Shown here one piece after another: positions 34,710 through 45,905 of a stretch of 64,000 bases of DNA. The DNA lies in the NCBI GenBank assembly GCA_034440615.1, contig JAOTOM010004831.1:248001-312000 (forward strand). Direction: 5' to 3'. Position numbers and translations under genes: made by a program. Position 1 is the stretch's first letter. Every line of letters starts with the position of its first letter. The notes beneath the pieces were generated by a model. The model had not been told where the DNA came from, made no database searches, and worked only from the letters and a program-made list of their open reading frames with translations. This DNA is from Ashinkailepas kermadecensis. Its lineage: Eukaryota; Arthropoda; Thecostraca; Neolepadidae.

Positions 34710-35193
34710 AAATTTTTGTATTTAAATGCCTGTGAAATGTGGGAAAAAATCAAATCTTACTTGAGGGAAATTCAGATTAGACATGTTCCCCAAAAGCAAA
34801 GGCGCAAAAGAAGGGTAGGAAAGCCAGCGTGGCTTACACCAGATTTGATGAGATCAATTAAGGCTAAGAAAGGTGCATTTAGAGTATTTAAGGAAGCTTC
34901 AAATATCGTAAATCTAAGGTCATAGCACAGCATCTAAGAGATGCTGTGAAGCAGAAAACCAGAGCAGCAAAGAGAGCAAAAGAATTGGATTTGGCTAGGA
35001 ACTGTAATGGGGACAGTAAAAAGTTTTTTAGTTTCTACAAGCTAAGTAAAGTTTCAAGGACAATTGGTCCACTGGAAGTAAATGGGACTATATTGAGCGA
35101 GGATGGTGAGATGGTTGAGGAGCTGAGCAAGCAGTTTAAATCAGTGTTTACAGTGGAGGATGTGACTAATCTGCCAACCGTGAACACAGTTCA

Positions 35194-36306
35194 ATGACAG
35201 GTGATCAGATACACGATGTTGATTTCATTGATAGTGATATTGTTTTCAATTATATTAGAAAAATAAAGCCAAACAAGGCAGCAGGACCTGATGGAATTTA
35301 TGCTAGGGTATTGCGGGAAGCTGAAAAGGAAGTGGCAATTCCACTTAGTATAATATTTTGTAGATCAGTTTCACAAAATGAAATTCCTACAGATTGGAAA
35401 CGGGCAAATGTAGTTCCTATTTTCAAGAAAGGAGAAAGAGGGAAAGTTGAAAACTATAGGCCAGTAAGCCTCACATCCATAGTCTGCAAGGTACTCGAAT
35501 CAATTATCAAGGATAGAATAGTTAGTTTTCTGGAAGGAAATAGATTGATTCAAGATACTCAACATGGGTTTAGAAAAGGGCGATCGTGTCTCACAAATCT
35601 CTTGGACTTTTTGAATTTTGCTACAGAACAATTTGATCAGGGAAATCAGGTTGATGTAGCATATCTTGACTTTAGTAAGGCCTTTGACAAGGTACCCCAT
35701 AGACGGTTAATGATGCAGCTTCAGGTCCATGGTATTGCAGGTAGCATCCTAAAATGGATAGAGTTGTGGCTTTCAGATAGACAGCAGAGAGTGATGCTAA
35801 ATGGTACAAAGTCATCATGGCAAAATGTTCTTAGTGGAGTACCCCAGGGGTCGGTACTGTGGCCACTATTGTTCATTATATATGTGAATAGCATTGAATG
35901 TGGTCTAAGCAGTAAGGTTTTGAAATTTGCGGATGATTTGAAGATCTTTAGGGCAATAACAGGGCACAATGAGCAGGTTTTGCTGCAGAACGACTTAGAC
36001 GAGCTTGTGAAGTGGTCCGAAAAATGGCAAATGAAGTTTAATTTTGATAAGTCCAAAGTCATGCATATAGGTAGGCAGAATATGAAGGTGCCATACTTGA
36101 TGGGTGGCCAAGTATTATCTGTGACTCAGCAGGAGAAGGACTTAGGTGCTATTTTGAACACAAAATTGGGGGCATCAGAACAGACCAAAGAAGCCAGGAA
36201 AAAGGCACGAAGAATGTTTGGGGCAATACAGAGGAATGTGTCATACAAAAATGAGGAGGTCATCAGGAAGCTTTACTGTGCATATGTCAGGCCACATTTA
36301 GAATAA
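35194..36306 (+). pseudogene. CR1-like LINE reverse transcriptase
   Basis: A 370-codon frame with the RT motifs in order. They are KPNKAAGPDGI and IPTDWKRANVVPIFKKG (fingers), ENYRPVSLTSIVCKVLE, QHGFRKGRSCLTNL, YLDFSKAFDKVPHRRLM with the first catalytic Asp, GVPQGSVLWPLLF with Trp for the usual Gly after SVL, and KFADDLKIF with the catalytic Asp pair (about 35926-35937). KDLGAILNTKL of the thumb follows. The wording is that of CR1/L2-group elements. The frame ends at a TAA inside LEYCVQAW; the downstream tail (KRATKMVNGIGNLAYEERL, then NRVVEHWNQLPG) continues in the same frame before it degrades. This is the best-preserved RT in the window. Confidence 0.88.
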
Positions 36307-36884
36307 TGTGTCCAAGCTTGGTCTCCTCGTTATGAGAAAGATTGTTGGCTTTTAGAGAGAGTACAAAAGAGGGCAACAAAAATGGTTAATGGTATAGGCA
36401 ACCTGGCATATGAGGAAAGATTGAAGAAATTGAATATGTTTTCACTTAGATATAGAAGGCTGAGAGGAGATCTCATCGAGGTTTTTAATTTTTTTTCATG
36501 GTCAGGAACAGGGATATCTCAGGGAAATGTTTGAATTTAACAGAAATAGGATGCAATTAGAGGTCATCAATTCAAAATTAAAGTTAATCACAGCAGGACA
36601 AGGTTAAGAGAGTCTTTCTTCACCAACAGGGTAGTCGAACACTGGAACCAGCTACCAGGAACCATTGTCAGTAGCAACACACTGAACATCTTTAAAAACG
36701 GCATAGACAATCATTATAAGAATAGTGGGCTTGTTTTTCTGTATTCCAGGGAGGGCTGATATACAGACTTGGTGGGCAAGTGGTTCAGTGTCCAAAAGTG
36801 CAACCAAGAAGGGCCCTTGTGGCTCATAGTTGCACTGATCTTTTATGTCTTCATGTCTTTATGTATGTATCATGTATCGGTGTA

Positions 36885-37862
36885 TCATCACAACCCAAAA
36901 CTGCTCATATCCGCTCTCGGCCTTCCCGGCCTCCAATACCGTAACCTCCTCGATCACGCTATATGTGGCACGGAAAACCGTGATTCCATGATGCACAACT
37001 GTGAGGACTGCCCTGGTGAAGACGTGTCGATGAACTTTCTGAAGATTATCCTCGCGGACAAATCATGAGAAGAGAGTGAAGGTAATTTAGCCTCAGATGA
37101 TGACATGGATAATGAGATTAGGTACAAACAGTGGATGAGCACGCATCGCTGTACACTCGCAGAAATAGTCTAGACCAAAGAGGAAAGCATGCGATATTTG
37201 AGCCAGCAAACCATGAAGCTGACCAGATATCACCTTGTGGCTGACAAACAAAGTCAGTACTTCACCTACGCAAAGGCTACTGGCAAGGAGGGCGAAGTGA
37301 TTGTCTAGTACGATTTCGCTGAAAATTATGCATTTGTGATTCAGGATACAGCTCAAGGCTTCCACTGGGATTCGTCTTAGTGTACCGTGCACCCATTTGT
37401 AATGTACTGATGTGAGGACGAGGTACTGTGCCATCAGAGCTACTGCTGTATCTCTGACGGCACAAAGCACAACACCGACATGGTGCAGCCGTTCCTGCAA
37501 CGGCCTATCCCCGAAATTCGGACCGCAGTACCTGACCTTCAAACAAATTTATACGATAGACGGCAGTATGCGAATATGCATGACTTCGTCAACGCGTGTC
37601 ACCATCAGAGAGATTTTGGGGTGTCCTGTGGGCGGCTTTTTTGTCACATCTCTTGGCAAGGGCGCTTGCGACGACATCGGGGGCACAGCCAGGCGTACCG
37701 CGGCTCAAGAGAGCCTCAAGCGCCCGCTTAACAACCAGGCACTGACGGCGGAGGACATGTTTGAGTATCTGTCGCACAAGCTAGCCAGCTGCATCAAATT
37801 CATATTTGTATCAAAGCAGGAGGAAATGGACGTCACGACCCACCTCGCCGAGCGCTTCTAGA
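36885..37862 (+). pseudogene. decayed transposase-like gene, copy 2
   Basis: Same family as 9165-10310. It reads HHNPKLLISALGLPGLQYRN and RDSMMHNCEDCPGED, a TGA at about 37066, QWMSTHRCTLAEIV, a TAG, FAENYAFVIQDTAQGFHW, stops near 37378 and 37408, then CCISDGTKHNTDMVQPFLQR. After frameshifts comes YANMHDFVNACHHQRDFGV, then in the third frame FFVTSLGKGACDDIGGTARR and KRPLNNQALTAEDMFEYLS. The family pattern I recall is D-x-ENY..VQD, ISD..xHN, HH..DFG and FFATSHGKGACDGIGG. The spaced acidic residues suggest a DDE-type nuclease, which is inference. The N-terminal FYESD and QKRL part is absent; the gene starts abruptly next to the CR1 tail. Confidence 0.72.
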
Positions 37863-38494
37863 AAGCCATCACGGTGTGAAGGGAACACAGGAGTACCACA
37901 AGTTCGCATCAGTGACACACAGCACCGTAATAGTTCATGAACTGCTTACCGATGCGGTTCGTGTTACTGGTATATTGGATGAAGTGAGATGTGTTAGTGT
38001 GCGCGCTATTACAGATTGTGTTGATTAATATTATCGCAGTGACAGATCATCAGTCTGAACTGGGATTCTGACAAGGTATGGGATGACCTGCAGATCTGTA
38101 GATCATTACTTTGTATTGCATTATAATACTGTACTGCAGCACATTATTGTATTGCATTGCATTGTGTAATTATGTTACTTTATTTTGTTACAGCAATGTA
38201 GACGGCTCATGATCCAATGCGATTCATTTCATGTTCAGCATGTGTCAATGGATGCGTCCGAGCCAAATTTGTTTTCAAGCATTTCAAGATGAATGCGATT
38301 ACTCAGTGAATGAGGCTCATCTTTTCGTTTCCATAATGTGGGGTTCGAAAAGTCAGAATGTTGATATTACAGTGATTGAGGGTGATAAAAACCTTTCAGT
38401 GATGTCGGTGAAAAATGATGGTACATTTGTTATATGCTGACATTGAGGCAGAGATATATTGCATGAAGTGAACATATTTGCATTACTTTTCTCC
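37863..38494. other. unannotated
   Basis: Short ATTGCATTG/GTATTG tandem at about 38114-38166. Nothing else recognised. Confidence 0.4.
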
Positions 38495-38916
38495 TTACAA
38501 GTGACGATCTAGAATTTCACAAATCACCCGTCGTGGCTTCTGAAATTCCAAAATAGCATTGCGACTGCCTCGAAGGTCAAACAAGGTCACGTTATCATAG
38601 GTCACAAGCTCACGATAAAAAAACGGGTGAACAAGCATTTCGAAATGGGCACAAGATGCAGTGGATCATGACGAGTTCAGCGATATATAGCTTCGTGCAC
38701 TTCGTGTTACTCGTCATTGAGTTTCAGGTCACCAAAGACTTAGGTGACCTCTCAAAAATTCCGATGCTATAAGTCCTTAATCGCCGCTCCGAGCTTTCCC
38801 AAAATTACACAGCTGGATTATAGAGGCAAACTAACCATATATAAGTATTGTCATCGAGATGTAGAGTGTATTTTAGCCCCTTCACTTGTCGATTTGTCGT
38901 GGAATGGGCTACCTAC
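38495..38916 (-). repeat. dispersed repeat D1, copy 3 (partial)
   Basis: Diverged copy in the orientation of 10485-11165, ending CACTTGTCGATTTGTCGTGG. The part corresponding to the TTCAGTAATATACCG block is absent. Confidence 0.65.
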
Positions 38917-39482
38917 CACAGTTCGGATACATTTCTGCAATTTGTTTATCCCTTGACCTCACAACGATTTAGAACATTTGTGCAACACAACACTGAAGAT
39001 CAGTTGACTAAATTCGCATCCCATGACGTGACAAAGAACATCAAAAGGCATGTATTTCAGTAATATACCGTTCTAAAGAAATATTAAAACAGGCAACGAT
39101 ATGCATGCATGAATGCATATCATCCCATCACATGTCTCGAACGCCAAAAGCCTTGCATTTCAGTAATATACTGTTCTAAATAAATATTAAAATACGCAAC
39201 GATATACATGCATGCATGCATATCATCCCATCACATGTCTCGAACGTCTAAAGCCTTTTATTTCAGTAATATGCCGTTCTAAATACATATTCACACAGGC
39301 CACGATAAACTAGCGCAAAAACAACCATGCATGCCTAATTTTAACGGATATGTATATTCTTAGGTACAAAACCATATGTTTTATTTTTTCCTTGGAAAGA
39401 TAAGGTATCAAACTTCATTTCTCCACCTTTTTCAAATCGCATTGTGACTCCCGATAGTTAAAGTAGGTCACGTGACCTTAAG
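38917..39482 (-). repeat. dispersed repeat D1, copy 4 with 103-bp internal triplication
   Basis: Follows copy 3 head to tail. CATCCCAT-AC-TG blocks recur at 39018, 39121 and 39224, each followed by AAAAGGC/AAAGCC and a TTTCAGTAATATxCCGTTCTAA block. This is an internal 103-bp expansion absent from the copies at 10485 and 33525. It is cut at 39482 by an RT fragment. Confidence 0.75.
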
Positions 39483-39703
39483 TAACCATTCAGTTATTCC
39501 TGTAACAATGGCATTGACTTTAATTTGTAGTTCCTTTATATTTTTAGCTTTTATCATGACAGCAGCATCATCAGCAAATAAGTAGAATGTTCCATCTAAA
39601 GAATTACCCAAATCATTAATGTATATATGGAAGAGTAGTGGACCAAGTATGGAGCCCTGTGGAACTCCCATTGTAATGCACTCTGCATCAGAGATTATAT
39701 CCT
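39483..39703 (-). pseudogene. LINE RT fragment (motifs B-C)
   Basis: Minus-strand frame 39671-39468 reads [37 protein letters not shown] and WLLKVT. These are RT motif B (GVPQGS) and the FADD catalytic motif of a LINE of the CR1/Jockey kind. Only about 220 bp are present. The peptide differs from all other RTs in the window, so it is a separate family. Confidence 0.8.
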
Positions 39704-40092
39704 GTTATGGGGTGCACAGCATCGAAACAGTGGCACACAAAGCTCCGGCAATTAATTCCATCAGGAAAACAAGCATGAACAGCTTGATAATACCGCTAGT
39801 GCTCCAGAAAACATCAGCGGATCTGAATAACATGCGTTTCGAAGATTGATGTTACCCCGGACAGCGTGGTTGGCGAGATGTTGCATTTCTGACCCAGATA
39901 CCCCGGATCGCATCCCATCAGTGCCAAAAGGCTCCGACGTGCACAGCTCATCATTAATGGTGATCAATTGATGATTTGTGGACAAAGCGCGGAGCATGAC
40001 GATGAGAGAATAAATAGTCGAAAGGTCGCGTTCCATCTTTGTGATGATAGTACTCCGATTATGATCAACATCGCATGTACCAAAACTCGTCA
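39704..40092. other. left flank of piggyBac insertion
   Basis: A minus-strand frame (part of a 194-codon frame running 40345-39761) crosses the piggyBac terminus and is therefore partly transposon DNA. The flank portion has no recognised domain. Confidence 0.4.
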
Positions 40093-42569
40093 TTAACCCA
40101 TTAACGCCCGGTAGAAGAAATATTTTAATTAGAATGCTCAAACCTATTGACAATCCTAATGTCATTGCTGTGAAGGTATTCAGAAAGTTGCATAAGTCCC
40201 CTTCTATCCTAAGTGCATTTTCCAGCCCGTCCTCATTTGAGGACACCGGGCGGAAGTGGGATATTTTGGCGAGTAAATCGTAACAGGCAGTATTGTGTGT
40301 TACAAAAGTTTGCGCACCGCTTATAGCGAAGTTCAACGGTAGCAATGATGCAAATACTTATGAAACAAACACTCACGCTTGCAAACATAAAAGAGCATGC
40401 ACCGTTGTATGACTGCATGTGTTCATGCATGCATCATTGCATGCATTTGTATTGACATGTACGCATCGATACACGCATAAGAGATAAGAACGTTGGTCGT
40501 CCTGAGACCCTTTGGATGACATTAGCTTAGAAACGTCCACTCTGTGCCATCAGTGATGAAAACACTATGATTATAAATCACAGTATGGTATGTATTCCCC
40601 ACACTTCAGTGAACAAAACACATACTTATCGGCAGCGAACAGTAGACACAGTCGGTCAGTACCCTCTCCGCCACTTAAATCGCAATCACATTTGAAGTGA
40701 AACTATCTGTATGCTCCATTACACACAAGGACACTCCGAAAAGCCGAGTATTTCTTGGCACTACTACCAATTAGGCACTATTTGGTGTGGTACGGTTTAA
40801 AGCACGGGCTGCGGAGCACGACCCGACAATTCTCACAAATCGAGCGAGGATTGCCGGTGCATGCAGATCTTTGGCAGCGCAGCTGCTTGTCGGCCATGTC
40901 GATGAAGTGGCCCACCGGGTCGTACCGCATTTCCCGGATAGCCCTGGATGGTGATAGCGCGCGCACAGGTCCGAATCCAGGCAGTCTCAGGTAGGCGACA
41001 GCGATTTGGCTTCGAAATTCCAACAGGCTCAGGCTGTCCAGAATTCCAGCAGGCTGTCCACTGCATGGCGGTGTACGATCCAAACGTTCGCCACCCCAAT
41101 GTCTAGCATCCGCGTGAAGAGACATCAATACCACTTCTTATCACGGATGCTGGTGCTCTACTTGGCACATAGCCAGTCATACTCGTTGATGCCATCCATG
41201 AACTTGTTGTAGTTGTGCATCATGCGTGATTGGTCCACGAATCTGTGGGCTCGCTGGGATCTCTCCCACCGTTTGACGTGTTCTCATTGTTCTGGAAGTG
41301 AGCGTACGCCTTCAGCTTCAGATATCTTTGTCGTGTAATGGCGCATTGCACTGTTTCTAATCCCAGATCATCGGCGGTTGACCAGTAGTGGCGTTCACTG
41401 GGGAGTTGATGGTATCCAGAATGTCGGAGAATGCCGATAAACATCTTGAGCTCACCAGTCATTAGCCAAACAGCAGATAATTTTTGGCTTTGAGCGCATA
41501 CCGCAGCGCTTCGTTGATGACGTGCACATACATGTCCTCGGTGAACATCTCCTCGAACAGCTGGACTGGGGACGTGTCTTGCAGAGTTTTCCTCAGCGCT
41601 TGTAAGCGCCGTTAGCTCCGTCTGTTGTTGCTGGAAGCCCAGTGCATTCAGGTAGCTTCTTGAACCAACGGGGATCGCTTGATATAACCCTGGGCCGCTT
41701 GCTATGACGTGCCGGTCGGTTACTTGCTTTGCTTTCCTCCAAAAGGACATGGGCTTCCACGTATCCGGGCACGTCCTTCAGCTGCGTGTCCCTACGAATG
41801 ACGATGACATCTTCCCCTTCATCCTCGTCTGTTAGTTTGTCCACAGCCGGTGGTGGCAATGCCACAATGTCCACAGAGTCCGCGAAGCTGCCAGTTTCAA
41901 TCATCTGTAGGGCTGCCTCCACCGTTAGGACCTTTTCCCGTCGCTCAATGACGCATGGGAGACGTGGCAAGGAATCCAATACGGATCACAATTTGGAACC
42001 GACGCGGACAGATACACTCACCACGCGTAACTCACAACACGCACATGGCAAATGCTGCGGGCCCGGCAAAGGCTATTTCATATATTGCGGGCCGGGCAGG
42101 GCAGGGACCCCGTCCGGCCATCCTCTAATCCCTCGCCACGCGACCCCGGCCGGCTCCCACCCTCTTCCGCCCGGTGTCCTCATTTGATGACACCGAATTT
42201 TAACTGGCGCTAGACGGTTAGTGCTTGCTGATTATGTGAAATGAATACCAGCGTTTGGACATTCAAACCATCTTTTATTAATGCACACTCCGAGATTATG
42301 TAAGTACTTGACTAGGATACCTGTCCGGAGTGGCTTACGGTTTAACTTCAGGAGGCCGAGAAAACGCTAACTTTAAGGACCAGCCAAGTATTCCTGTGCA
42401 AGCAGTTTCGGGATCTGAAGCCACCACGAGGTCCGCAATGCCTTGTGATCACTTTTTAAAGCGTTTGGGCAGTTTGCGAATGACCAGATTCCCAAAATAT
42501 GCTGGAAATGTTAAAACACCGGGCGTTAATTGGCGTAATTGGCGTAAACACCGGGCGTTAATTGGTTAA
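40093..42569 (-). mobile_element. piggyBac element with TTAA target sites
   Basis: TTAA at 40093-40096 and 42566-42569 flank inverted terminal repeats: CCCATTAACGCCCGGT at 40097 and, inverted, CCAATTAACGCCCGGT ending at 42565, with one mismatch. Subterminal inverted repeats containing GAGGACACCGGGCGGAAG occur at about 40219-40236 and, in the other orientation, at about 42172-42189. The right end also has a partial tandem copy of the terminus (GGGCGTTAATTGG at 42526 and 42553). The size, 2.47 kb, is normal for piggyBac. It encodes a broken transposase on the minus strand. Confidence 0.9.
40785..41979 (-). pseudogene. piggyBac transposase, frameshifted and core-deleted
   Basis: In order on the minus strand: an acidic N-terminal region (VDKLTDEDEGEDVIV, 41979-41593); PVQLFEEMFTEDMYVHV and NEALRYALKAKN in another frame; KMFIGILRHSGYHQLP, YWSTADDLG and RQRYLKLKAYAHFQNN (to about 41270); then directly NKFMDGINEYDWLCAK, IRDKKWY and LDIGVANVWIVHRHAV; and a C-terminal cysteine-rich domain RCQRSACTG...CENCRVV. 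The joint between the block ending DSW (about 41240) and NKFMDGINEYDW skips the central catalytic region of the DDE/D nuclease. The coding span is about 400 codons, where family members have about 550-600. With frameshifts and stops besides, it cannot be active. It could only have been mobilised in trans. Confidence 0.88.
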
Positions 42570-43900
42570 CATTTGAACAAACTGTCTCCTTTGGTCATTT
42601 GGAAATGCACAATACCAATAACTTTGTGCAACTTTGAGTGGAAGCGACTTGGCCCTCGCCGGGCCGGCCGGCAAATCCACCTTCGCCGGACCGGGAGGGA
42701 GGGGCTCTTGAAAGTCCCCTTCTAACTTCCGATTTACGTATGCTAGGATGAAGTGCAAAATACCTTTGGAAAGCTTTGGTCATGGGGATCCCGAAGCATA
42801 TCTTATATTTGCATTGTCACTGATGATGAGGTCACCAGATGTCGTATTAGGTCAATTTAAGGGCCTTGACATAAGTCCAAGTAAATGATTTTGAAAATAC
42901 AGTACATGTGTTCTTTCGACATTGTTATCCAAGAATGAACTCAGATGAATGCATTTATATTGAGCGTATTGAAAAAGGGTGAAGACAGGATAAGTAAGAT
43001 CAGTTCAGAATCCGTCTTGAAAAGCTTACGAAAACTTACTTACGAACTATGCATGCTAGAGGTACAATACAATGGCATTGGCAAACCAATGCAGCCTAAA
43101 GCACATAGCACATATTATTTCTCTATTTTCGGTTATGCTGAGGTCGCTAAAGGTCATAATACGTCAACCCAGTGACATCAGCTTTTTCTTGGATAATGAC
43201 CTGTACAATATAAATATATGTATCGGTTCCTTCGAACAGAACCATTCAAACAATATATTTATATCTAATTGACATCCGAAAATCACAAGGTCAGGCCATA
43301 TGATCAGGTAAAATACGTTGCAGCTTTTATACATCCGGAACACCACCTTTGAAGTGTAAAATCGTGTTCCAAGAAGAACTGATATGATACTGAAACATCT
43401 TTGTAAACTGTCCAACATCTGACCTCATAATCTGGCCTGAAGCCACGCAGGGACAATGCATAAATCGATAAACAAATCGCTTCAGCCTTCGCCTCAGTGT
43501 GCGATGCTTGAAAGGCAATCCAAAAGAAAGTTAAAATCAGGTGAAATCAGGTCAGCTTGGACGAGGTCATCTCAGGTCATTCGATTGTCATCCAATGTCA
43601 TGCCGCATGACTTTGGCGGCGCTGAATCCGAGTTCAGATATCACTTGCTGAGGAACAGGAACATTATGTATAAGACGACATTGCGTGGAATATACATGGT
43701 TAGTGACCTGACCTAATGCCATTCACTTTGACACATAAATTAACCCAGCATGCTTATTCCATGCTCTTCATCATTTTCGGCGTGACAAATTATCCTCAAG
43801 TTACAATTTCACCACTGAATACGGTAAAAATACGCGCGGAAATTAACCTGACCTCAAATTAGTAAACATGACTTTACTTAACTGTAGTAAAGGTTTTTCT
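42570..43900. other. unannotated; AGGTCA-rich
   Basis: GC-rich foldback patch CTCGCCGGGCCGGCCGGC at about 42656-42673. Several AGGTCA words (42830-42860, 43137-43160, 43540-43580). A frame on the minus strand (42758-42558) enters the piggyBac terminus. No domain. Confidence 0.4.
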
Positions 43901-45005
43901 CCCCCTCACTTATGGGGTAAACCTTCACTTTCGGCTCGTAGAATAGTCTAAGGTACCTCAGCGTTTGCGATATTTAAAACCCCGGTTATGTTTTCAATAA
44001 TGGCTCTGACTCATCTCAGAGCTCTGATCTGCACACCTCTTGACACGCACTTCCAAAGCCAGCACTTTTATTGTACTATTAGTCAGCGACCATGAAGATC
44101 AGACAATAGTGGCGCAGCGTGATAAAGGCGATGATACAATAGCTTTTCATCTCGTCAGACAGGTGCAACAACTTCTATGTCGATCTACATCTCAACAGAC
44201 GTATCAGACATACGTCCAGTGGTGAACCAGGGCGGCTGGGCGGCGGGCCAGGCCGCGGGCCAGGCCGCCCGCGTCGTACGTTCGTCGACTAGAGAGTGAG
44301 AGTGAGTGAGTGCGTTCATCTCCGGCTCAGTCACTAAGTAACCTCAGGCAACGCCGTACCACGTGACCAGCCCGCAAATACGTCATAGACACATGACTGA
44401 CGGCGCCACAGACCAGTGGGGTTACTCATCCCCGCTAGAGAACAAAGGCTCGCTCTGAACTCCGCGCTGTCTCTCCGACATCAGACATACCACGTCTGCT
44501 CAGAGTCGTTCTCTGGTCGGCTCGGATCGCCAACATAACCCACAACATTTGATAAGCATTTCCTGCCTGCAGTCGACAGTGGCATTCCGAAGCTATCTAG
44601 CCAGGATGCAGAGCCGTTGTCGGTGGCTCAGGTATTGGCCGAAGTCATAACATGCATTAAGACGTGTCAAGCAGGCCGTCGACAGTGGTGGCATGATTCA
44701 CGCGTCACCTGGCGTTATACAACGGCGCATTCTCGAACGATGAGGGCCGAATGGTATGATTATATCTAACATTGTTACATAACATTTTCAGATTGTAATT
44801 TGTTCGTTGTCATGAAAGTACATCGTTTTCTGAGTTTGGTGCCTATATGCTACAACTACTTTGATTGGAGGTACTTCGAATATTTTGAAACACTTTGGGT
44901 TATTCCAGTTCCATGACCTTTGACGACCTGGACCTGAAATGTGTACACTATTTGCAAAGCAGAGGTATGATGAGCTACTGAAAATGTGGTGGCATTGCGT
45001 CTATA
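43901..45005. other. unannotated
   Basis: A GC-rich patch with GGGCCAGGCCGCGGGCCAGG lies at about 44242-44270. Nothing else recognised. Confidence 0.4.
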
Positions 45006-45012
45006 CATTCGG

Positions 45013-45073
45013 CTACTATTTCAGGGAAAAACGGAGGGGGCTCTCGAGATCCCCTCGACTCGGAGAGGGTTAA
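45013..45073. mobile_element. terminus of a TTAA hairpin-end element
   Basis: Read on the minus strand it begins TTAA (45070-45073) then CCCTCTCCGAG, a palindromic CTCGAG core, CCCCCTCCGTTTTT. This is the same architecture as the left end of the element at 24997 (TTAA, G/C-tract hairpin, CCTCCGGTTTTTC). The partner terminus was not located. Confidence 0.4.
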
Positions 45074-45650
45074 TTTTGGTCATGGTTTTCCTGGCATCGC
45101 GAAGGTTTTTCGCCACGCCTGCAATCTTGGTATGGTATGGATATTATCACAGACACGATAACAACGAAAGAAATGCGTAGATATTGGTTGGTACTCAACT
45201 GGCCGCTTTGGCTACAAATGCCGACATTACGTGATATTATATTAGTCACACTAGTACGGAAAACAAGTGTGCACCATACAGGCGCATGATTCATGTTTAC
45301 ATTGGCTAGCGAAGTTCGAGGCTAATTTTCATTAACCAGAAATTATGGATGTTTTCAATTGTTGGTGATTTCTAGGATGGTCAGTGAACCGAGGGAACTT
45401 CCTCATGCACTCAGAGGAGCGAGTGGAAACGCCTCCATCCTCATAGGAACTAACTTCATCCACTCAGATGCATCTGCTTATTAGAGGCCTTCGTCTTACC
45501 ACTACTCGTCGACCACGATGCTGAACTGTGTTTATCACCTCCCTTTGCTTTATCCGTAAATAATTCCTGTCTGCAATTTCAAGGTTTTCATTGTATAGTT
45601 AATCACGGTATATCCATCTACCGTGACTTAATATGTTAAAAGCACACGTT
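45074..45650. other. unannotated
   Basis: Nothing recognised. Confidence 0.4.
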
Positions 45651-45654
45651 GGTC

Positions 45655-45905
45655 AGCATATTGCGGGAAGAGAGGTGGGAACCTACGGTCTGCTGATGCT
45701 TAGAGAGGTGGGAACCTACGGTCTAGTGATGCTTGTGATCAGCACATTGCGGGAAGAGAGGTGGGAACCTACGGTCTGCTGATGCTTGTGATCAGCACAT
45801 TGCGGGAAGAGAGGTGGGAACCTACGGTCTGCTGATGCTTGTGATCAGCACATTGCGGGAAGAGAGGTGGGAACCTACGGTCTGCTGATGCTTGTGATCA
45901 GCACA
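45655..45905. repeat. 53-bp minisatellite, ~5 copies
   Basis: GATCAGCACATTG recurs at 45737, 45790 and 45843; core GGGAAGAGAGGTGGGAACCT and ACGGTCTGCTGATGCTTGT. One early unit is shortened. Confidence 0.93.

Larger units (their letters stand above)
34130..36880 (+). mobile_element. CR1-like LINE, 5'-truncated, nearly complete ORF2
   Basis: Contains the C-terminal half of the AP-endonuclease, the whole RT and the C-terminal tail, followed by a 3' UTR ending in a TATGTCTTCATGTCTTTATG-type microsatellite. The 5' end lies within the endonuclease domain and abuts D1. The transposase-like copy 2 begins at about 36885, immediately after the tail. Inactivating changes are few: in-frame TAA at 34707, frameshifts near 34925 and 35190, and TAA at 36304 where Tyr is expected (LE-stop-CVQAW). 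Confidence 0.88.

Noticed and set aside
39761..40345. 194-codon minus-strand membrane-protein-like gene
   Set aside because: The frame crosses the piggyBac terminus at 40093, so its N-terminal half is transposon sequence. The hydrophobic segment lies in that half.
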